NCBI RefSeq assembly: GCF_003952465.1
Contig: NZ_CP034448.1
Span: forward strand, 3,387,001 to 3,451,000
DNA length: 64,000 nt
Direction: 5' to 3'
Source: Mesorhizobium sp. M1B.F.Ca.ET.045.04.1.1
GTDB lineage: Bacteria > Pseudomonadota > Alphaproteobacteria > Rhizobiales > Rhizobiaceae
Shown here: piece after piece, positions 54,779 to 63,415 of the stretch
How the letters are laid out: every line of letters begins with the position of its first letter
Numbering within the stretch: the first letter of the stretch is position 1
Position numbers and translations under genes: made by a program
Notes under the pieces: generated by a model
Told to the model about the DNA's origin: nothing
Database searches by the model: none
Seen by the model: only the letters and a program-made list of their open reading frames with translations

Positions 54779-55720
54779 TTGGCAGCGAAAATCATCCTCA
54801 CCGCGATCGGCGTGCTCGTTGCCGCTGCCGGCCTCACCGGCTGCACCTCGACCTCGCAGATGAAGGCCACGCCCGCGCTTGCGGCGGCCTCGACGCCGGC
54901 CGTTGAGGACGACACACCGACCGTCGCGCTGCCCGAAACGGTGGCCGTGCTGCCGGAGCCTTCCGGCCTCGCGCAGGTGCAAACTGCGGCGCTGACCGGC
55001 GACGCCGCCGCAGCAGCCGCCGGCACGCCGTTGCCGCCGCCGGCGGAGCCCGGCGCAGCACTTCCGCCGCCCGCGCAACCCGCCGCGTTCGCAGGCCCGA
55101 CACCGGTCGCCGGCCAGTTTCCGCCGCCGCCGGTGCTGATGGCCGGCGCGTCGCCGACCGGCCCCGGTTCGCTCAAGCAGGCGGCCGTCTATCAGAACGC
55201 CGGCGTTGCCATGCCGGTCACCGGCCAGTCGGCAAAGGTGGCCCCCATGCCCGGCGTGGAGCAGGCCGCCTACGTGGTGCCGCAGAACCCGGCGCTGCTC
55301 GCCCAGCCGGGCCAGCCCGAGCAACACGCCAGCGGCCCGCGCGCCGAGATCGAACGGCTGATCGAGAAATATTCGGTGATTTACGAAGTGCCGGTCGATC
55401 TGGTGCGCCATGTCGTCAACCGCGAGAGCACCTTCAACCCGAAAGCCTACAACCACGGCCATTGGGGGCTGATGCAGATCAAGCACGCTACGGCACGCGG
55501 CATGGGCTATGACGGGCCGGCGAGCGGCCTTTTCGACGCCGAGACCAATCTCAAATACGCGGTCAAATACCTGCGCGGCGCCTGGCTGGTCTCCGGCGGC
55601 AATGCCAAGCGGGCCGACACGCTCTACCAGACCGGCTATTATTACGACGCCAAGCGCAAGGGCCTGCTCGATGCGACGGGCCTCGGCGTCGACCGCCGCC
55701 GCCTGCAGCCAGGCGCCTGA
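54779..55720 (+). CDS. Lytic transglycosylase (SLT) lipoprotein
   Basis: 313 residues from TTG at 54779. Lipobox LTGC at residues 19-22, then about 150 residues of Ala/Pro-rich low-complexity linker, then a Slt-type lysozyme domain (about 195-290): VDLVRHVVNRESTFNPKAYN with catalytic Glu, GHWGLMQIKHATARGMGYDG, and NLKYAVKYLRGAWLVSGGNAKRADTLYQTGYYY. Cleaves peptidoglycan glycan strands from the outer-membrane side. Divergent from ogt. Confidence 0.93.
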   Translation: MAAKIILTAIGVLVAAAGLTGCTSTSQMKATPALAAASTPAVEDDTPTVALPETVAVLPEPSGLAQVQTAALTGDAAAAAAGTPLPPPAEPGAALPPPAQPAAFAGPTPVAGQFPPPPVLMAGASPTGPGSLKQAAVYQNAGVAMPVTGQSAKVAPMPGVEQAAYVVPQNPALLAQPGQPEQHASGPRAEIERLIEKYSVIYEVPVDLVRHVVNRESTFNPKAYNHGHWGLMQIKHATARGMGYDGPASGLFDAETNLKYAVKYLRGAWLVSGGNAKRADTLYQTGYYYDAKRKGLLDATGLGVDRRRLQPGA

Positions 55721-55787
55721 GCATCCGGCCCGATGCAGATCCCCCGATGCGGATCCCCAGGAGTGCCCAGCCTCTTGGGATAGCGCC

Positions 55788-56285
55788 ATGCATGAAAACA
55801 AAGGTCCACGCCCGCCGGCGCCCAACGACATCCGCCTTCGCAAGAGCCTCGACGACGCGCTGACGGCTCCGCACTGGCCGGAAGGCTTCGTCATGCGTTC
55901 GTTCGAGCACCGGGATGCGCAGGCTTTGCATGCGCTGCTGCAAGAGGTGTTCGACGACGGCGCCGACGGGCCGTTCGAGGACTGGTGGCCGCGCATCTTC
56001 GGCAATACCGAGTTCGATACGGACCTCTGTTTCCTCGTCATCGACGGCAAGGGCTTGCTGGCCGGCGCGGCGCTTTGCTGGTCGTCCGGTTTCGTCAGGG
56101 ATCTCGCCGTCCACTCGGACTCCCGGGGGCACGGCATCGGCGAGGCGCTGATGCGGCATGTGTTCCTGACCTTCCGCGACAGGGGCGCCGCCCGTGTCGA
56201 TCTCAAGACCAACACGGTCAAGAACGCCGCTGCCTTCAGGCTCTATGAGCGGCTCGGCATGATCCCGGTCGCCTGGGAAGGCTAG
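55788..56285 (+). CDS. GNAT-family N-acetyltransferase
   Basis: 165 residues from ATG at 55788. GNAT fold: VMRSFEHRDAQALHALLQEVF, FVRDLAVHSDSRGHGIGEALMRHVFLTFRDRGAARVDL with the acetyl-CoA loop (SRGHGIG, Q/RxxGxG/A type), and NAAAFRLYERLGM. Acetylates an unknown amine. Follows the transglycosylase by 67 bp and may share its transcript. Confidence 0.9.
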   Translation: MHENKGPRPPAPNDIRLRKSLDDALTAPHWPEGFVMRSFEHRDAQALHALLQEVFDDGADGPFEDWWPRIFGNTEFDTDLCFLVIDGKGLLAGAALCWSSGFVRDLAVHSDSRGHGIGEALMRHVFLTFRDRGAARVDLKTNTVKNAAAFRLYERLGMIPVAWEG

Positions 56286-56333
56286 CCACTTCGGCGTCTG
56301 CCGAAAGTTTCGCGACCGAATGCGCGCGAGGAT

Positions 56334-56371
56334 TGTGAACCGCTTCACACAGGCTGACGTTAGGACATGCT
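56334..56371 (+). promoter_or_regulatory. LacI-type operator overlapping a candidate thu promoter
   Basis: TGTGAACCGCTTCACA (56334-56349) is a 16-bp palindrome with one mismatch and the central CG typical of LacI/GalR-family operators. It overlaps CTTCAC (56343-56348), a 5-of-6 match to the rhizobial -35 CTTGAC, which has CATGCT 17 bp downstream (56366-56371) as a weak -10. Predicted start near 56378. Confidence 0.5.
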
Positions 56372-56460
56372 AATGCGTCGTCGTGCCGGGCGGCCGATCG
56401 GCGGATCGACGCTGGCAAGGCGTCGGAGGAGGCTGTGCCGGCATGCGTCAGCCACTCCAA

Positions 56461-56500
56461 GGCGGGCTCCGGGGCGGGGGTTTCGGAGCCCGCCCGCTTT
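56461..56500 (+). terminator. Hairpin/terminator between GNAT gene and thuE
   Basis: 11-bp perfect stem GGCGGGCTCCG / CGGAGCCCGCC (56461-56471 with 56484-56494), 12-nt loop, followed by CGCTTTGGTTT. It lies downstream of the candidate thu promoter and 190 bases before thuE, so it may be an attenuator in the thu leader rather than only the end of the GNAT transcript. The remaining sequence of this 406-bp gap shows nothing else. Confidence 0.55.
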
Positions 56501-56691
56501 GGTTTGAAATCCGCTCACCAATCCAGCCAGATTGCACTCTTGCGCGCTTCGGTCAGGAACCGACATGCCGCTGGTCCATGCTGAACGGCTCATATTGGAA
56601 CCCAAAGCGGCGCCCCGCATTCAAATGCTGGGTGGGCATCTGATCGACGCGCGCAGTCTCCGTCGCCGGCTCCAAAGGGAGGTCCACCGCC

Positions 56692-57960
56692 ATGAAGCTT
56701 TTCCACGCCTTTCTTGCGCTTGCGGCCGCCACCATGCTGGCGGTGGCCCCAGCCCGAGCCGTCGACCTGTCGATCGTGTCGGGAGACACCGGCAGCGGCA
56801 TCAAGGTGCTGCGCGAGATACTCGACCAGTATGAGAAGCAGAGCGGCAACAAGGTCAACATCGTCGTCATGCCGCCGTCGACGACCGATCAGTTCGGCCA
56901 GTACAAGCTGTGGCTCGCCGCCGGAAACACCGACATCGACGTCTACCAGACAGACGTGATCTGGGCGCCGCAGCTCGCCAGCCAGCTTGTCGACCTGACC
57001 GCGGCGACCAAGGATGTCGTGGCCAAGCATTTCCCGTCGATCATCCAGTCGCAGACGGTCGATGGCAAGCTGGTGGCGCTGCCGATCTTCACCGACGCGC
57101 CGGCGCTCTATTACCGCAAGGACCTCCTCGACAAATACGGCGCCAAGGTGCCGACCACCTGGAAGGAACTGGCCGATACCGCCAAGCTGGTCATGGACAA
57201 GGAACGGGCCGCCGGCAACAAGGACATGTGGGGCTTCGTCTTCCAGGGCAACGCCTATGAGGGCCTGACCTGCGATGCGCTCGAATGGGTGATGTCGAAT
57301 GGCGGCGGCCAGATCATCGAGCCGGACGGCACCGTCTCCATCAACAACCCAAAGGCGGCGGCCGCGCTCGACATGGTCAAGGGCTGGATCGGCACCATCT
57401 CGCCGCCGGGCGTGCTCGCCTACCAGGAAGAGGAATCGCGCGGCGTCTGGCAGACCGGCAATGCGGTGTTCATGCGCAACTGGCCCTATGCCTATGCGCT
57501 GGGCAACGGCGCGGACGCGCCGATCAAGGGCAAGTTCGACGTGGCGCCGCTGCCGGCCGGCACGGGCGAGGGCGCGCGGCCGGTCGCGACATTGGGCGGC
57601 TGGAACCTGGCGGTCTCCAAATACTCCAGGAACCCGGACGCGGCGATCGACATGGTCAAGTTCATCGCTTCGCCCGAGATGCAGAAATACCGGACGCTCA
57701 GAACCTCCAACCTGCCGACCATCCAGGCGCTGTATGACGATGCCGACATCGCCAAGGAGCAGCCGATCATCCCGCGCTGGAAAGAAGTCTTCCTCAACGC
57801 GGCGCCGCGACCCTCGGCGACGGTGAAGATCAAGTACAACGAGGCCTCGAGCCAATTCTGGACCGCCGTGCACAAGACCTTGTCGGGCGAAGGCAGCGCC
57901 GCCGACAACCTCGCCGATCTCGAAGTGACGCTGACCAAGCTGAAGGGCAGCGGCTGGTGA
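56692..57960 (+). CDS. thuE: Trehalose/maltose-type ABC transporter substrate-binding protein
   Basis: 422 residues. Signal peptide KLFHAFLALAAATMLAVAPARA, then a family-1 solute-binding fold: QFGQYKLWLAAGNTDIDVYQTDVIWAPQLASQ, FTDAPALYYRKDLLDKYG, NAYEGLTCDALEWV, GVWQTGNAVFMRNWPYAYALG and TLGGWNLAVSKYS. Long stretches agree with my memory of S. meliloti ThuE, the trehalose/maltitol-binding protein. SD GGGAGG at 56675-56680. First gene of thuEFG, preceded by a LacI-type operator (ThuR in S. meliloti is LacI-family). Confidence 0.85.
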   Translation: MKLFHAFLALAAATMLAVAPARAVDLSIVSGDTGSGIKVLREILDQYEKQSGNKVNIVVMPPSTTDQFGQYKLWLAAGNTDIDVYQTDVIWAPQLASQLVDLTAATKDVVAKHFPSIIQSQTVDGKLVALPIFTDAPALYYRKDLLDKYGAKVPTTWKELADTAKLVMDKERAAGNKDMWGFVFQGNAYEGLTCDALEWVMSNGGGQIIEPDGTVSINNPKAAAALDMVKGWIGTISPPGVLAYQEEESRGVWQTGNAVFMRNWPYAYALGNGADAPIKGKFDVAPLPAGTGEGARPVATLGGWNLAVSKYSRNPDAAIDMVKFIASPEMQKYRTLRTSNLPTIQALYDDADIAKEQPIIPRWKEVFLNAAPRPSATVKIKYNEASSQFWTAVHKTLSGEGSAADNLADLEVTLTKLKGSGW

Positions 57961-58970
57961 CCGCGACGCCGGCAGAAGCTGGCTCGGGCATCCGCGGCGG
58001 CAAAACAGAACGAGCGCCTGAAACAGCCATTGCCCGGCGTCCGCGCTCGCGGCTGATGACGCAGCGGGTACGCTCGGCGTGGCTGTTCCTGACACCGATG
58101 CTTCTGGTGCTTGCCGCCGTCGCCGGCTGGCCGCTTATCCGGACCGTCTATTTCAGCTTCACCGACGCTTCGCTCTCCGACCTCGACGCCCGCCAATGGA
58201 TCGGCTTCGCCAACTATTTTTCGATGCTGAGCATGCCGAGCGGCCGGACGCTCTATGACGGGCTGCTCGTCGATCCGGTGTGGTGGCGGGCGGTCTGGAA
58301 CACGGTGCGCTTCACGGCGGTCTCGGTGATCTCCGAGACCATCCTCGGCATGATCGTCGCGCTGGTGCTCAATGCCGAGTTCCGTGGACGCGGCCTCGTC
58401 AGGGCGGCGATCCTCATTCCATGGGCGATCCCGACGATCGTCTCGGCAAAGATGTGGCAGTGGATGCTCAACGACCAGTTCGGCATCATCAATGTCGTGC
58501 TCCTCAACCTCGGGCTGATCCATGCCAAGATCGCCTGGACCGCCAGCGCCGACACGGCGATGGTCGCGGTGCTGATCGTCGACATCTGGAAGACGACGCC
58601 GTTCATGGCGCTGTTGATCCTTGCGGCACTGCAGATGCTGCCGCGCGAGATCATCGAGGTCGCAAAACTCGACGGCGCCAATCCGTGGCAGATCTTCTGG
58701 CGCGTGACCCTGCCGCTGATCCGCCCGGCGGTGATGGTGGCGGTGATCTTCCGCGCGCTCGATGCGCTGCGCATCTTCGACCTGATCTATGTGCTGACGC
58801 CCAACAATGTGCAGACCAAGTCGATGTCGGTGTTCGCGCGCGAAAACCTGTTCGAGTTCGACAAGTTCGCCTATGGCTCGGCCGCCTCGACGCTGCTGTT
58901 CCTGATCCTGGCGCTGCTCACCATTTCCTACATCCGCATCGCCAGGATCAGCCTGGATGGAGGCCGCTGA
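57957..58970 (+). CDS. thuF: Trehalose/maltose-type ABC transporter permease
   Basis: 337 residues from GTG at 57957 (GTGA overlap with thuE stop). About 40 polar residues, then six transmembrane helices starting with SAWLFLTPMLLVLAAVAGWPLI. The EAA loop IIEVAKLDGANPWQIFWRVTLPLIRPAV is intact and contacts the ATPase. MalF-like. A later ATG at 58056 (MTQRVRSAWLF) is a possible alternative start. Confidence 0.87.
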   Translation: MTATPAEAGSGIRGGKTERAPETAIARRPRSRLMTQRVRSAWLFLTPMLLVLAAVAGWPLIRTVYFSFTDASLSDLDARQWIGFANYFSMLSMPSGRTLYDGLLVDPVWWRAVWNTVRFTAVSVISETILGMIVALVLNAEFRGRGLVRAAILIPWAIPTIVSAKMWQWMLNDQFGIINVVLLNLGLIHAKIAWTASADTAMVAVLIVDIWKTTPFMALLILAALQMLPREIIEVAKLDGANPWQIFWRVTLPLIRPAVMVAVIFRALDALRIFDLIYVLTPNNVQTKSMSVFARENLFEFDKFAYGSAASTLLFLILALLTISYIRIARISLDGGR

Positions 58971-58971
58971 G

Positions 58972-59796
58972 ATGAAAATCCTGAAGCGCGCAGCCTTCTA
59001 TCTGCTGGTGGCGGGAATCGTCTTCATCGCCGTCTTTCCGTTCTACTACGCCATCGTCACCAGCCTGAAATCGGGAACCGAGCTCTTCGAGGCCAGCCTC
59101 TGGCCGCAGACGATCAGTCTCGCCAACTATCGGAACGTGCTCACCGAAGGCACCTTCCTGCGCAACCTGGTGAACTCGCTGGTCGTCTCGGGCGCCGTCG
59201 TGCTGATCTCGCTGCTGCTCGGCGTCACCGCCGCCTATTCGCTGGCGCGCATTCGTTTTCGCGGCCGCTCGGCGCTGATGCTCGCCATCCTGTCGGTCTC
59301 GATGTTCCCGCAGGTGGCGGTGCTGGCCGGCCTGTTCGAGATGATCCGCTGGGCCGGCCTCTACAATTCGCTGATCGCGCTGATCTTCTCCTACATGATC
59401 TTCACTCTGCCGTTCACCGTCTGGGTGCTCACCACCTTCGTGCGCGACCTGCCGATCGAGATCGAGGAAGCGGCAATCCTCGACGGCGCCACACCTTGGA
59501 TCATCATCACCCGCGTCTTCCTGCCGCTGATGTGGCCGGCGCTGGCGACGACCGGGATGCTCGCCTTCATCGGCGCGTGGAACGAGTTCCTGTTTGCGCT
59601 GACCTTCACCTCCAACAATGCGCAGCGCACCGTGCCGGTGGCGATCGCGCTGCTTTCCGGCACCTCGCAGTTCGAGATCCCCTGGGGCAACATCATGGCC
59701 GCGTCGGTGATCGTCACCGTGCCGCTGGTGGCGCTGGTGCTGATCTTCCAGCGCAAGATCGTTTCCGGCCTCACCGCCGGCGGCGTCAAAGGCTAG
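58972..59796 (+). CDS. thuG: Trehalose/maltose-type ABC transporter permease
   Basis: 274 residues from ATG at 58972 (the ATG at 58957 would overlap thuF). MalG-like with six transmembrane helices: YLLVAGIVFIAVFPFYYAIVTSLKSGTELF at the N-terminus and the EAA loop EIEEAAILDGATPWIIITRVFLPLMWPAL. Pairs with ThuF to form the channel. No ATPase gene (thuK) follows; the next genes are unrelated. Confidence 0.87.
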   Translation: MKILKRAAFYLLVAGIVFIAVFPFYYAIVTSLKSGTELFEASLWPQTISLANYRNVLTEGTFLRNLVNSLVVSGAVVLISLLLGVTAAYSLARIRFRGRSALMLAILSVSMFPQVAVLAGLFEMIRWAGLYNSLIALIFSYMIFTLPFTVWVLTTFVRDLPIEIEEAAILDGATPWIIITRVFLPLMWPALATTGMLAFIGAWNEFLFALTFTSNNAQRTVPVAIALLSGTSQFEIPWGNIMAASVIVTVPLVALVLIFQRKIVSGLTAGGVKG

Positions 59797-59910
59797 AAAG
59801 AAAGCAGCGGCGGCACGCGCAAAAATGTCGGAAGCAGCCGGGACGATACGTCCTTCGGTCGTAGTGCAACCCGCGCCGGGACGCCGGCGCGACGGCCAAG
59901 GAGAAAGCCC

Positions 59911-60666
59911 ATGATCACCTTTCCCAACGAATCCGCCAAATATCGCGCCGCTCGTGAAAAACTGCTGCAAAAGGAAATCGAATTGCGCCGCGCCATGGAA
60001 GCCGTGGCCTCGGCCAGACGCGCCCTGCCGCCGGGCGGGCTGGTGCCGCGGGACTATGTCTTCGATGGGCTGGACGGCGAAGGCAAGGCGATCCGCATCG
60101 GACTGTCAGATCTCTTCGCTCCGGGCAAGGACTCGCTGATCCTCTACCAGATGATGTTCCCGCGCCATCCGCAGGAAACGCGCGCGGTGGCGGCGAGCGG
60201 CGAGACCGCGAAGCTCGCCAGGCAGGACCAGCCATGCCCGTCCTGCACTGCGCTGCTCGACCAGCTCGACGGCGCCGTCGGCCACCTCGAGGCGGCGGGC
60301 TTCAACTTCGCCGTGGTGGCCAAGACCGCGCTCGACAATCTGACGGCGCTCGGCCGCGACCGCGGCTGGAAGAACATGCGGCTCGTCTCGTCGGCCGGCA
60401 ACAGTTTCAAGCGCGACTATAATTCCGAGACCGCCGACGGCGCGCAGATACCGCTGCTCTCGGTGTTCCGCCGCGACGACGACGGCATCCGTCATTTCTG
60501 GTCGTCGGAGCTTGGCTTCGCGCCGACGGAGCCCGGCCAGGATCCGCGCGCCATCGGCACATGCGAGATCCTGTGGAACCTGATGGATTTCACGCCGGAA
60601 GGCCGCCCGGACTGGCACGAGCAGCTGCAATATTCAGAACGCGCCGCCGAAGCATCCTGCCACTGA
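59911..60666 (+). CDS. DUF899 thioredoxin-like protein
   Basis: 251 residues. ESAKYRAAREKLLQKEIELRRAMEAVASARRALPPGG, DYVFDGLDGEGKAIRIGLSDLFAPGKDSLILYQMMFP, CPSCTALLDQLDGAVGHLE (CxxC) and FWSSELGF with a C-terminal WNLMDFTPEGR are the DUF899 landmarks. Thioredoxin fold with a CPSC motif, so a thiol role is possible; no experimental function is known to me. SD AAGGAG is upstream of the ATG. Confidence 0.9.
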   Translation: MITFPNESAKYRAAREKLLQKEIELRRAMEAVASARRALPPGGLVPRDYVFDGLDGEGKAIRIGLSDLFAPGKDSLILYQMMFPRHPQETRAVAASGETAKLARQDQPCPSCTALLDQLDGAVGHLEAAGFNFAVVAKTALDNLTALGRDRGWKNMRLVSSAGNSFKRDYNSETADGAQIPLLSVFRRDDDGIRHFWSSELGFAPTEPGQDPRAIGTCEILWNLMDFTPEGRPDWHEQLQYSERAAEASCH

Positions 60667-60764
60667 CGGCAAGCGGGCGGGTTGCGGCGGGCCGATTTCG
60701 GCGCAACCCCGACGCCGATGCCGCGTTGGGTGTCCGAGGGGCTGTTCCGGATCGGAGACTTCAG

Positions 60765-61328
60765 ATGAGAACGCTTCTGCCCCTGGCCGCCGTCGCGCTG
60801 CTTGCCGGCGCGCCGGCCGCCCTTGCCCAGTCAGACAATGCCAGCCCGGATGCGGTCGGCCCCATGGTGACCGAGAACAAGGTCGATACGCAGACATTCG
60901 TCAGCACCGTGCCCAACGCCAACGAGTTCGAGATCCAGTCGAGCAAGCTGGCTGAGGAGAAATCCGCGTCGGACGACGTCAAGGCCTTCGCCGGCCGGAT
61001 GATTGCCGACCACACCAAGGCCGGAGAGGATTTCAAGGCGGCGATGAGCCAGGGCCAGACGACCGCCTCGATCAAGCCCCCCGGGCCCGCGCTGCAGCCG
61101 AAGGAGCAGCACTTGCTCGGCGAATTGAAGAGCGCGAGCGGCAAGGATTTCGACCAGAAATACATCCGGATGCAATTGGACGCGCACAAGGACACAGTCG
61201 CGCTGTTCAGCACCTATGCCAAATCGGGCGACGACCCGGCGCTGAAGGAATTCGCCAAGAAGACGCTGCCGGTGCTGAAGATGCACGAGAAGCACGCGAA
61301 GGAGCTGGCGGTGGCGCATCAGGGGTGA
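60765..61328 (+). CDS. DUF4142 exported protein
   Basis: 187 residues from ATG at 60765. Signal peptide TLLPLAAVALLAGAPAALAQ and an all-helical DUF4142 domain: TFVSTVPNANEFEIQSSKLAEEKSASDDVKAFAGRMIADHTKAGEDFKAAM, DFDQKYIRMQLDAHKDTVALFSTYAKSGDDPALKEFAKKTLPVLKMHEKHAKEL. Ferritin-like four-helix arrangement, periplasmic; linked by family to stress response, function unknown. Confidence 0.9.
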   Translation: MRTLLPLAAVALLAGAPAALAQSDNASPDAVGPMVTENKVDTQTFVSTVPNANEFEIQSSKLAEEKSASDDVKAFAGRMIADHTKAGEDFKAAMSQGQTTASIKPPGPALQPKEQHLLGELKSASGKDFDQKYIRMQLDAHKDTVALFSTYAKSGDDPALKEFAKKTLPVLKMHEKHAKELAVAHQG

Positions 61329-61383
61329 GGGCGTCCGCGAGGAACGCAAATTCGCTCGTTCGGGGCATGCCGAGGTCTGGTTC

Positions 61384-61566
61384 GTCGTCATTCTATGGCG
61401 GAGCAAGGAGCGAAGCGACGCGCGCAGACCATAGAATCCATTCCGTGACGTTGAGGCGTTTCTACGATCCAGAATTCTGCTCCGTTGCACCCTTTGCGCG
61501 AGGTAACGGAATGGATCCTCGGGTCTACGCGTCCGCTTCGCTCCCGCTCCGCCCGTGGATGACGAC
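61384..61566. repeat. MITE-like imperfect inverted repeat
   Basis: Arms of about 61-63 bp, 61384-61446 and 61506-61566, are imperfect reverse complements (outer ends GTCGTCAT / ATGACGAC, inner ends ATCCATTCCGT / ACGGAATGGAT), with a 59-bp centre. No coding capacity. It is typical of short palindromic elements of rhizobial intergenic regions. Confidence 0.75.
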
Positions 61567-61629
61567 GTTCGAGTTGCTTCGGCTAATTTTCAAGGGGCCG
61601 ACCTTGGTAAACTGTCACCACCAAACGCC

Positions 61630-61807
61630 GGCGCTGCCCCTCATTGCCCTACCGGGCATTTCTCCCCGTATAGTGACGGGGAGAAAGACGCTCGCGCCGA
61701 TGGTTTCGCCAATCACCAGCGTTGTAGAATGGTGCCGGCGTCGCGGCCAGCCCCTTCTCCCCGTTCTACGGGGAGAAGATGCCGGCAGGCAGATGAGGGG
61801 CAGCGCC
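61630..61807. repeat. Rhizobial palindromic repeat pair (inverted arms)
   Basis: Same unit family as at 52215-52392: arms 61630-61686 and 61751-61807, containing CTGCCCCTCAT and a CTCCCCGT...ACGGGGAG core, in inverted orientation around a ~64-bp spacer. In this copy the arms face inward, in the other outward. Confidence 0.8.
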
Positions 61808-61886
61808 GACATTCGGAAGGAAGTCGAAACAGTTGCGCAGGCTGCAGGCAGGCCGGAATATCAACACCAATCCGGGAGGGGTTCCA

Positions 61887-62338
61887 TTGCCCAAAATCAA
61901 CCTATCCGCCGTCCCCGTCCACAAAGGCTCCGGCTACCCCGCGCCCTTCGACCAGCTCTGCGCCGCGCACCCGACAGCGCCTTGGCGATACCGGCGGCCT
62001 GAAGGATTTCGGCGTCAACCTGATGACGCTGCCGCCGGGCGGCTGGTCGAGCCAGCGCCACTGGCACAGCCATGAGGACGAGCTGTGCTGGAGGGCGAGC
62101 TGACGCTGGTCGAGGACGGCGGCGAAACGCTGCTCAGGGCAGGCGATAGTGCTGCCTTCGCCAAGAACAGCGGCAACTGCACATGATCAACCGCTCGTCG
62201 GTGACGGCGCGCTACCTGGAAGTCGGCTCGCACAACCCGGACGATGTCATCACCTGCTCCGACATCGACATGATGAGTCCGAGTTCGGATGGAAGGTTTT
62301 TGCATAAGGATGGGAGGGCGTATCCGAGGCAGGGGTGA
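61887..62338 (+). pseudogene. Cupin-domain protein, decayed by frameshifts
   Basis: Starts well (GGGAGGGG before TTG at 61887; PKINLSAVPVHKGSGYPAPF), then needs a frame change after LCAA to continue RTRQRLGDTGGLKDFGVNLM and GWSSQRHWHSHEDEL (cupin motif 1), a further change to read LTLVEDGGETLLRAGDSAAF (motif 2), and another to reach MINRSSVTARYLEVGSHNPD and the C-terminus SDIDMMSPSSDGRFLHKDG at 62338. At least three indels, all where family sequence should be continuous. Not expressed as a normal protein. Confidence 0.85.
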
Positions 62339-62466
62339 GAGCCGAAGGCGCCCTGGCCTATTGACCTGTGCTGGCGTTCGCGCGGCGGCAGGATGGGCAA
62401 TCGCCGAGTTGGCGCTGACTCCTCATTCGGCCGCTTCGCGGCCACCTTTCTCCGAGCTAGGGTCTT

Positions 62467-63069
62467 TCACGTTTTGACGGAAGCATAGCCTGCGTTTGCG
62501 AAGTAGTTCTTGCATTCGGCTGGCTCGATGGTTTCGACGAGGTGACCGATGTGACGCCAGGTGTCCTCGACGGTACGTTTCTGAGCTTGGCGCATCCAGT
62601 GTTTGATTTTGGCGAAGGCCTGCTCGATCGGATTAAGGTCCGGCGAGTAGGGCGGCAGGTACCAAAGCCTGGCACCGGCGGCCTTGATCATCTGCCTGAT
62701 GGCGGCCGACTTATGACTTCCCAGATTGTCCATGATGACGATATCGCCGGGCTTAAGGACAGTGATGAGCTGTTGCTCGACATAAGCGCGGAAGCATTGG
62801 CCGTTGATCGGTCCGTCGAAGACACAAGGTGCCGCGAGCCGATCCCAGCGCAGCGCGCCCAGGAAAGTCAGCGTGCGCCAGTGGCCGTGCGGAGCCAAGC
62901 CGCGCAGCCGCTTGCCCTTCGGCCCCCAGCCACGCAGCGGAGCCATGTTGGTCTTGATCCAGGTCTCATCGATGAAAACCAGGCACTGCGGATCGAGGCC
63001 GGCCTGCCAGGATCGCCATCGCTGGCGCCTTCGGGCAATATCGGCGCGTGCCTGCTCAAGAGCGAACAA
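62467..63069 (-). CDS. IS630 transposase, catalytic half (OrfB)
   Basis: 201 residues in the -1 frame relative to OrfA. DDE_3 domain: CLVFIDETWIKTNM (first Asp), DIVIMDNLGSHKS (second Asp) and YSPDLNPIEQAFAKIKHWMR (Glu). It has no independent good start; it is expected to be made as OrfA-OrfB fusion through a frameshift at the A8 run (complement of 63072-63079). Catalytic residues are intact, so the element may be active. Confidence 0.88.
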   Translation of the reverse strand: MFALEQARADIARRRQRWRSWQAGLDPQCLVFIDETWIKTNMAPLRGWGPKGKRLRGLAPHGHWRTLTFLGALRWDRLAAPCVFDGPINGQCFRAYVEQQLITVLKPGDIVIMDNLGSHKSAAIRQMIKAAGARLWYLPPYSPDLNPIEQAFAKIKHWMRQAQKRTVEDTWRHIGHLVETIEPAECKNYFANAGYASVKT

Positions 63070-63415
63070 CGTTTTTTTTGAAGCTCAGCCCCTCGCGGCG
63101 CAGGAATTGCCACACTGCGTTATGCGAAACCTTGACCCCGCGAGCGGCCAACTCATCCTTCAGACCGTGCAGCGTCAGATGCGGCGTCTCACGTAGACGG
63201 GCCGCGATGAAGGCACGGTGCGGCTCCAACACCCTCTTGCGATGTCCACCCATCTTGCCTGGAGCAACCGAACCAGTCGCCCGATGGCGCTGCAACAACT
63301 TCACCGCCGCCGAAACCGAAATGCCAAACCGTTTGGCCGCCGACCGGCGGCTCTCACCACGCAAAACCGCCGCCACAACCCGTTCGCGAAGATCATTCGA
63401 AAGAGGTCGCGTCAT
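63056..63415 (-). CDS. IS630 transposase, DNA-binding half (OrfA)
   Basis: 119 residues from ATG at 63415. Paired helix-turn-helix: LSNDLRERVVAAVLRGESRRSAAKRFGISVSAAVKLLQRHRATG, then HLTLHGLKDELAARGVKVSHNAVWQFLRREGLSFKKN. Ends 14 bases inside OrfB; the slippery run TTCAAAAAAAAC lies at the junction and -1 slippage gives ...FKKTLFALEQARAD, joining the catalytic half. Confidence 0.88.
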   Translation of the reverse strand: MTRPLSNDLRERVVAAVLRGESRRSAAKRFGISVSAAVKLLQRHRATGSVAPGKMGGHRKRVLEPHRAFIAARLRETPHLTLHGLKDELAARGVKVSHNAVWQFLRREGLSFKKNVVRS

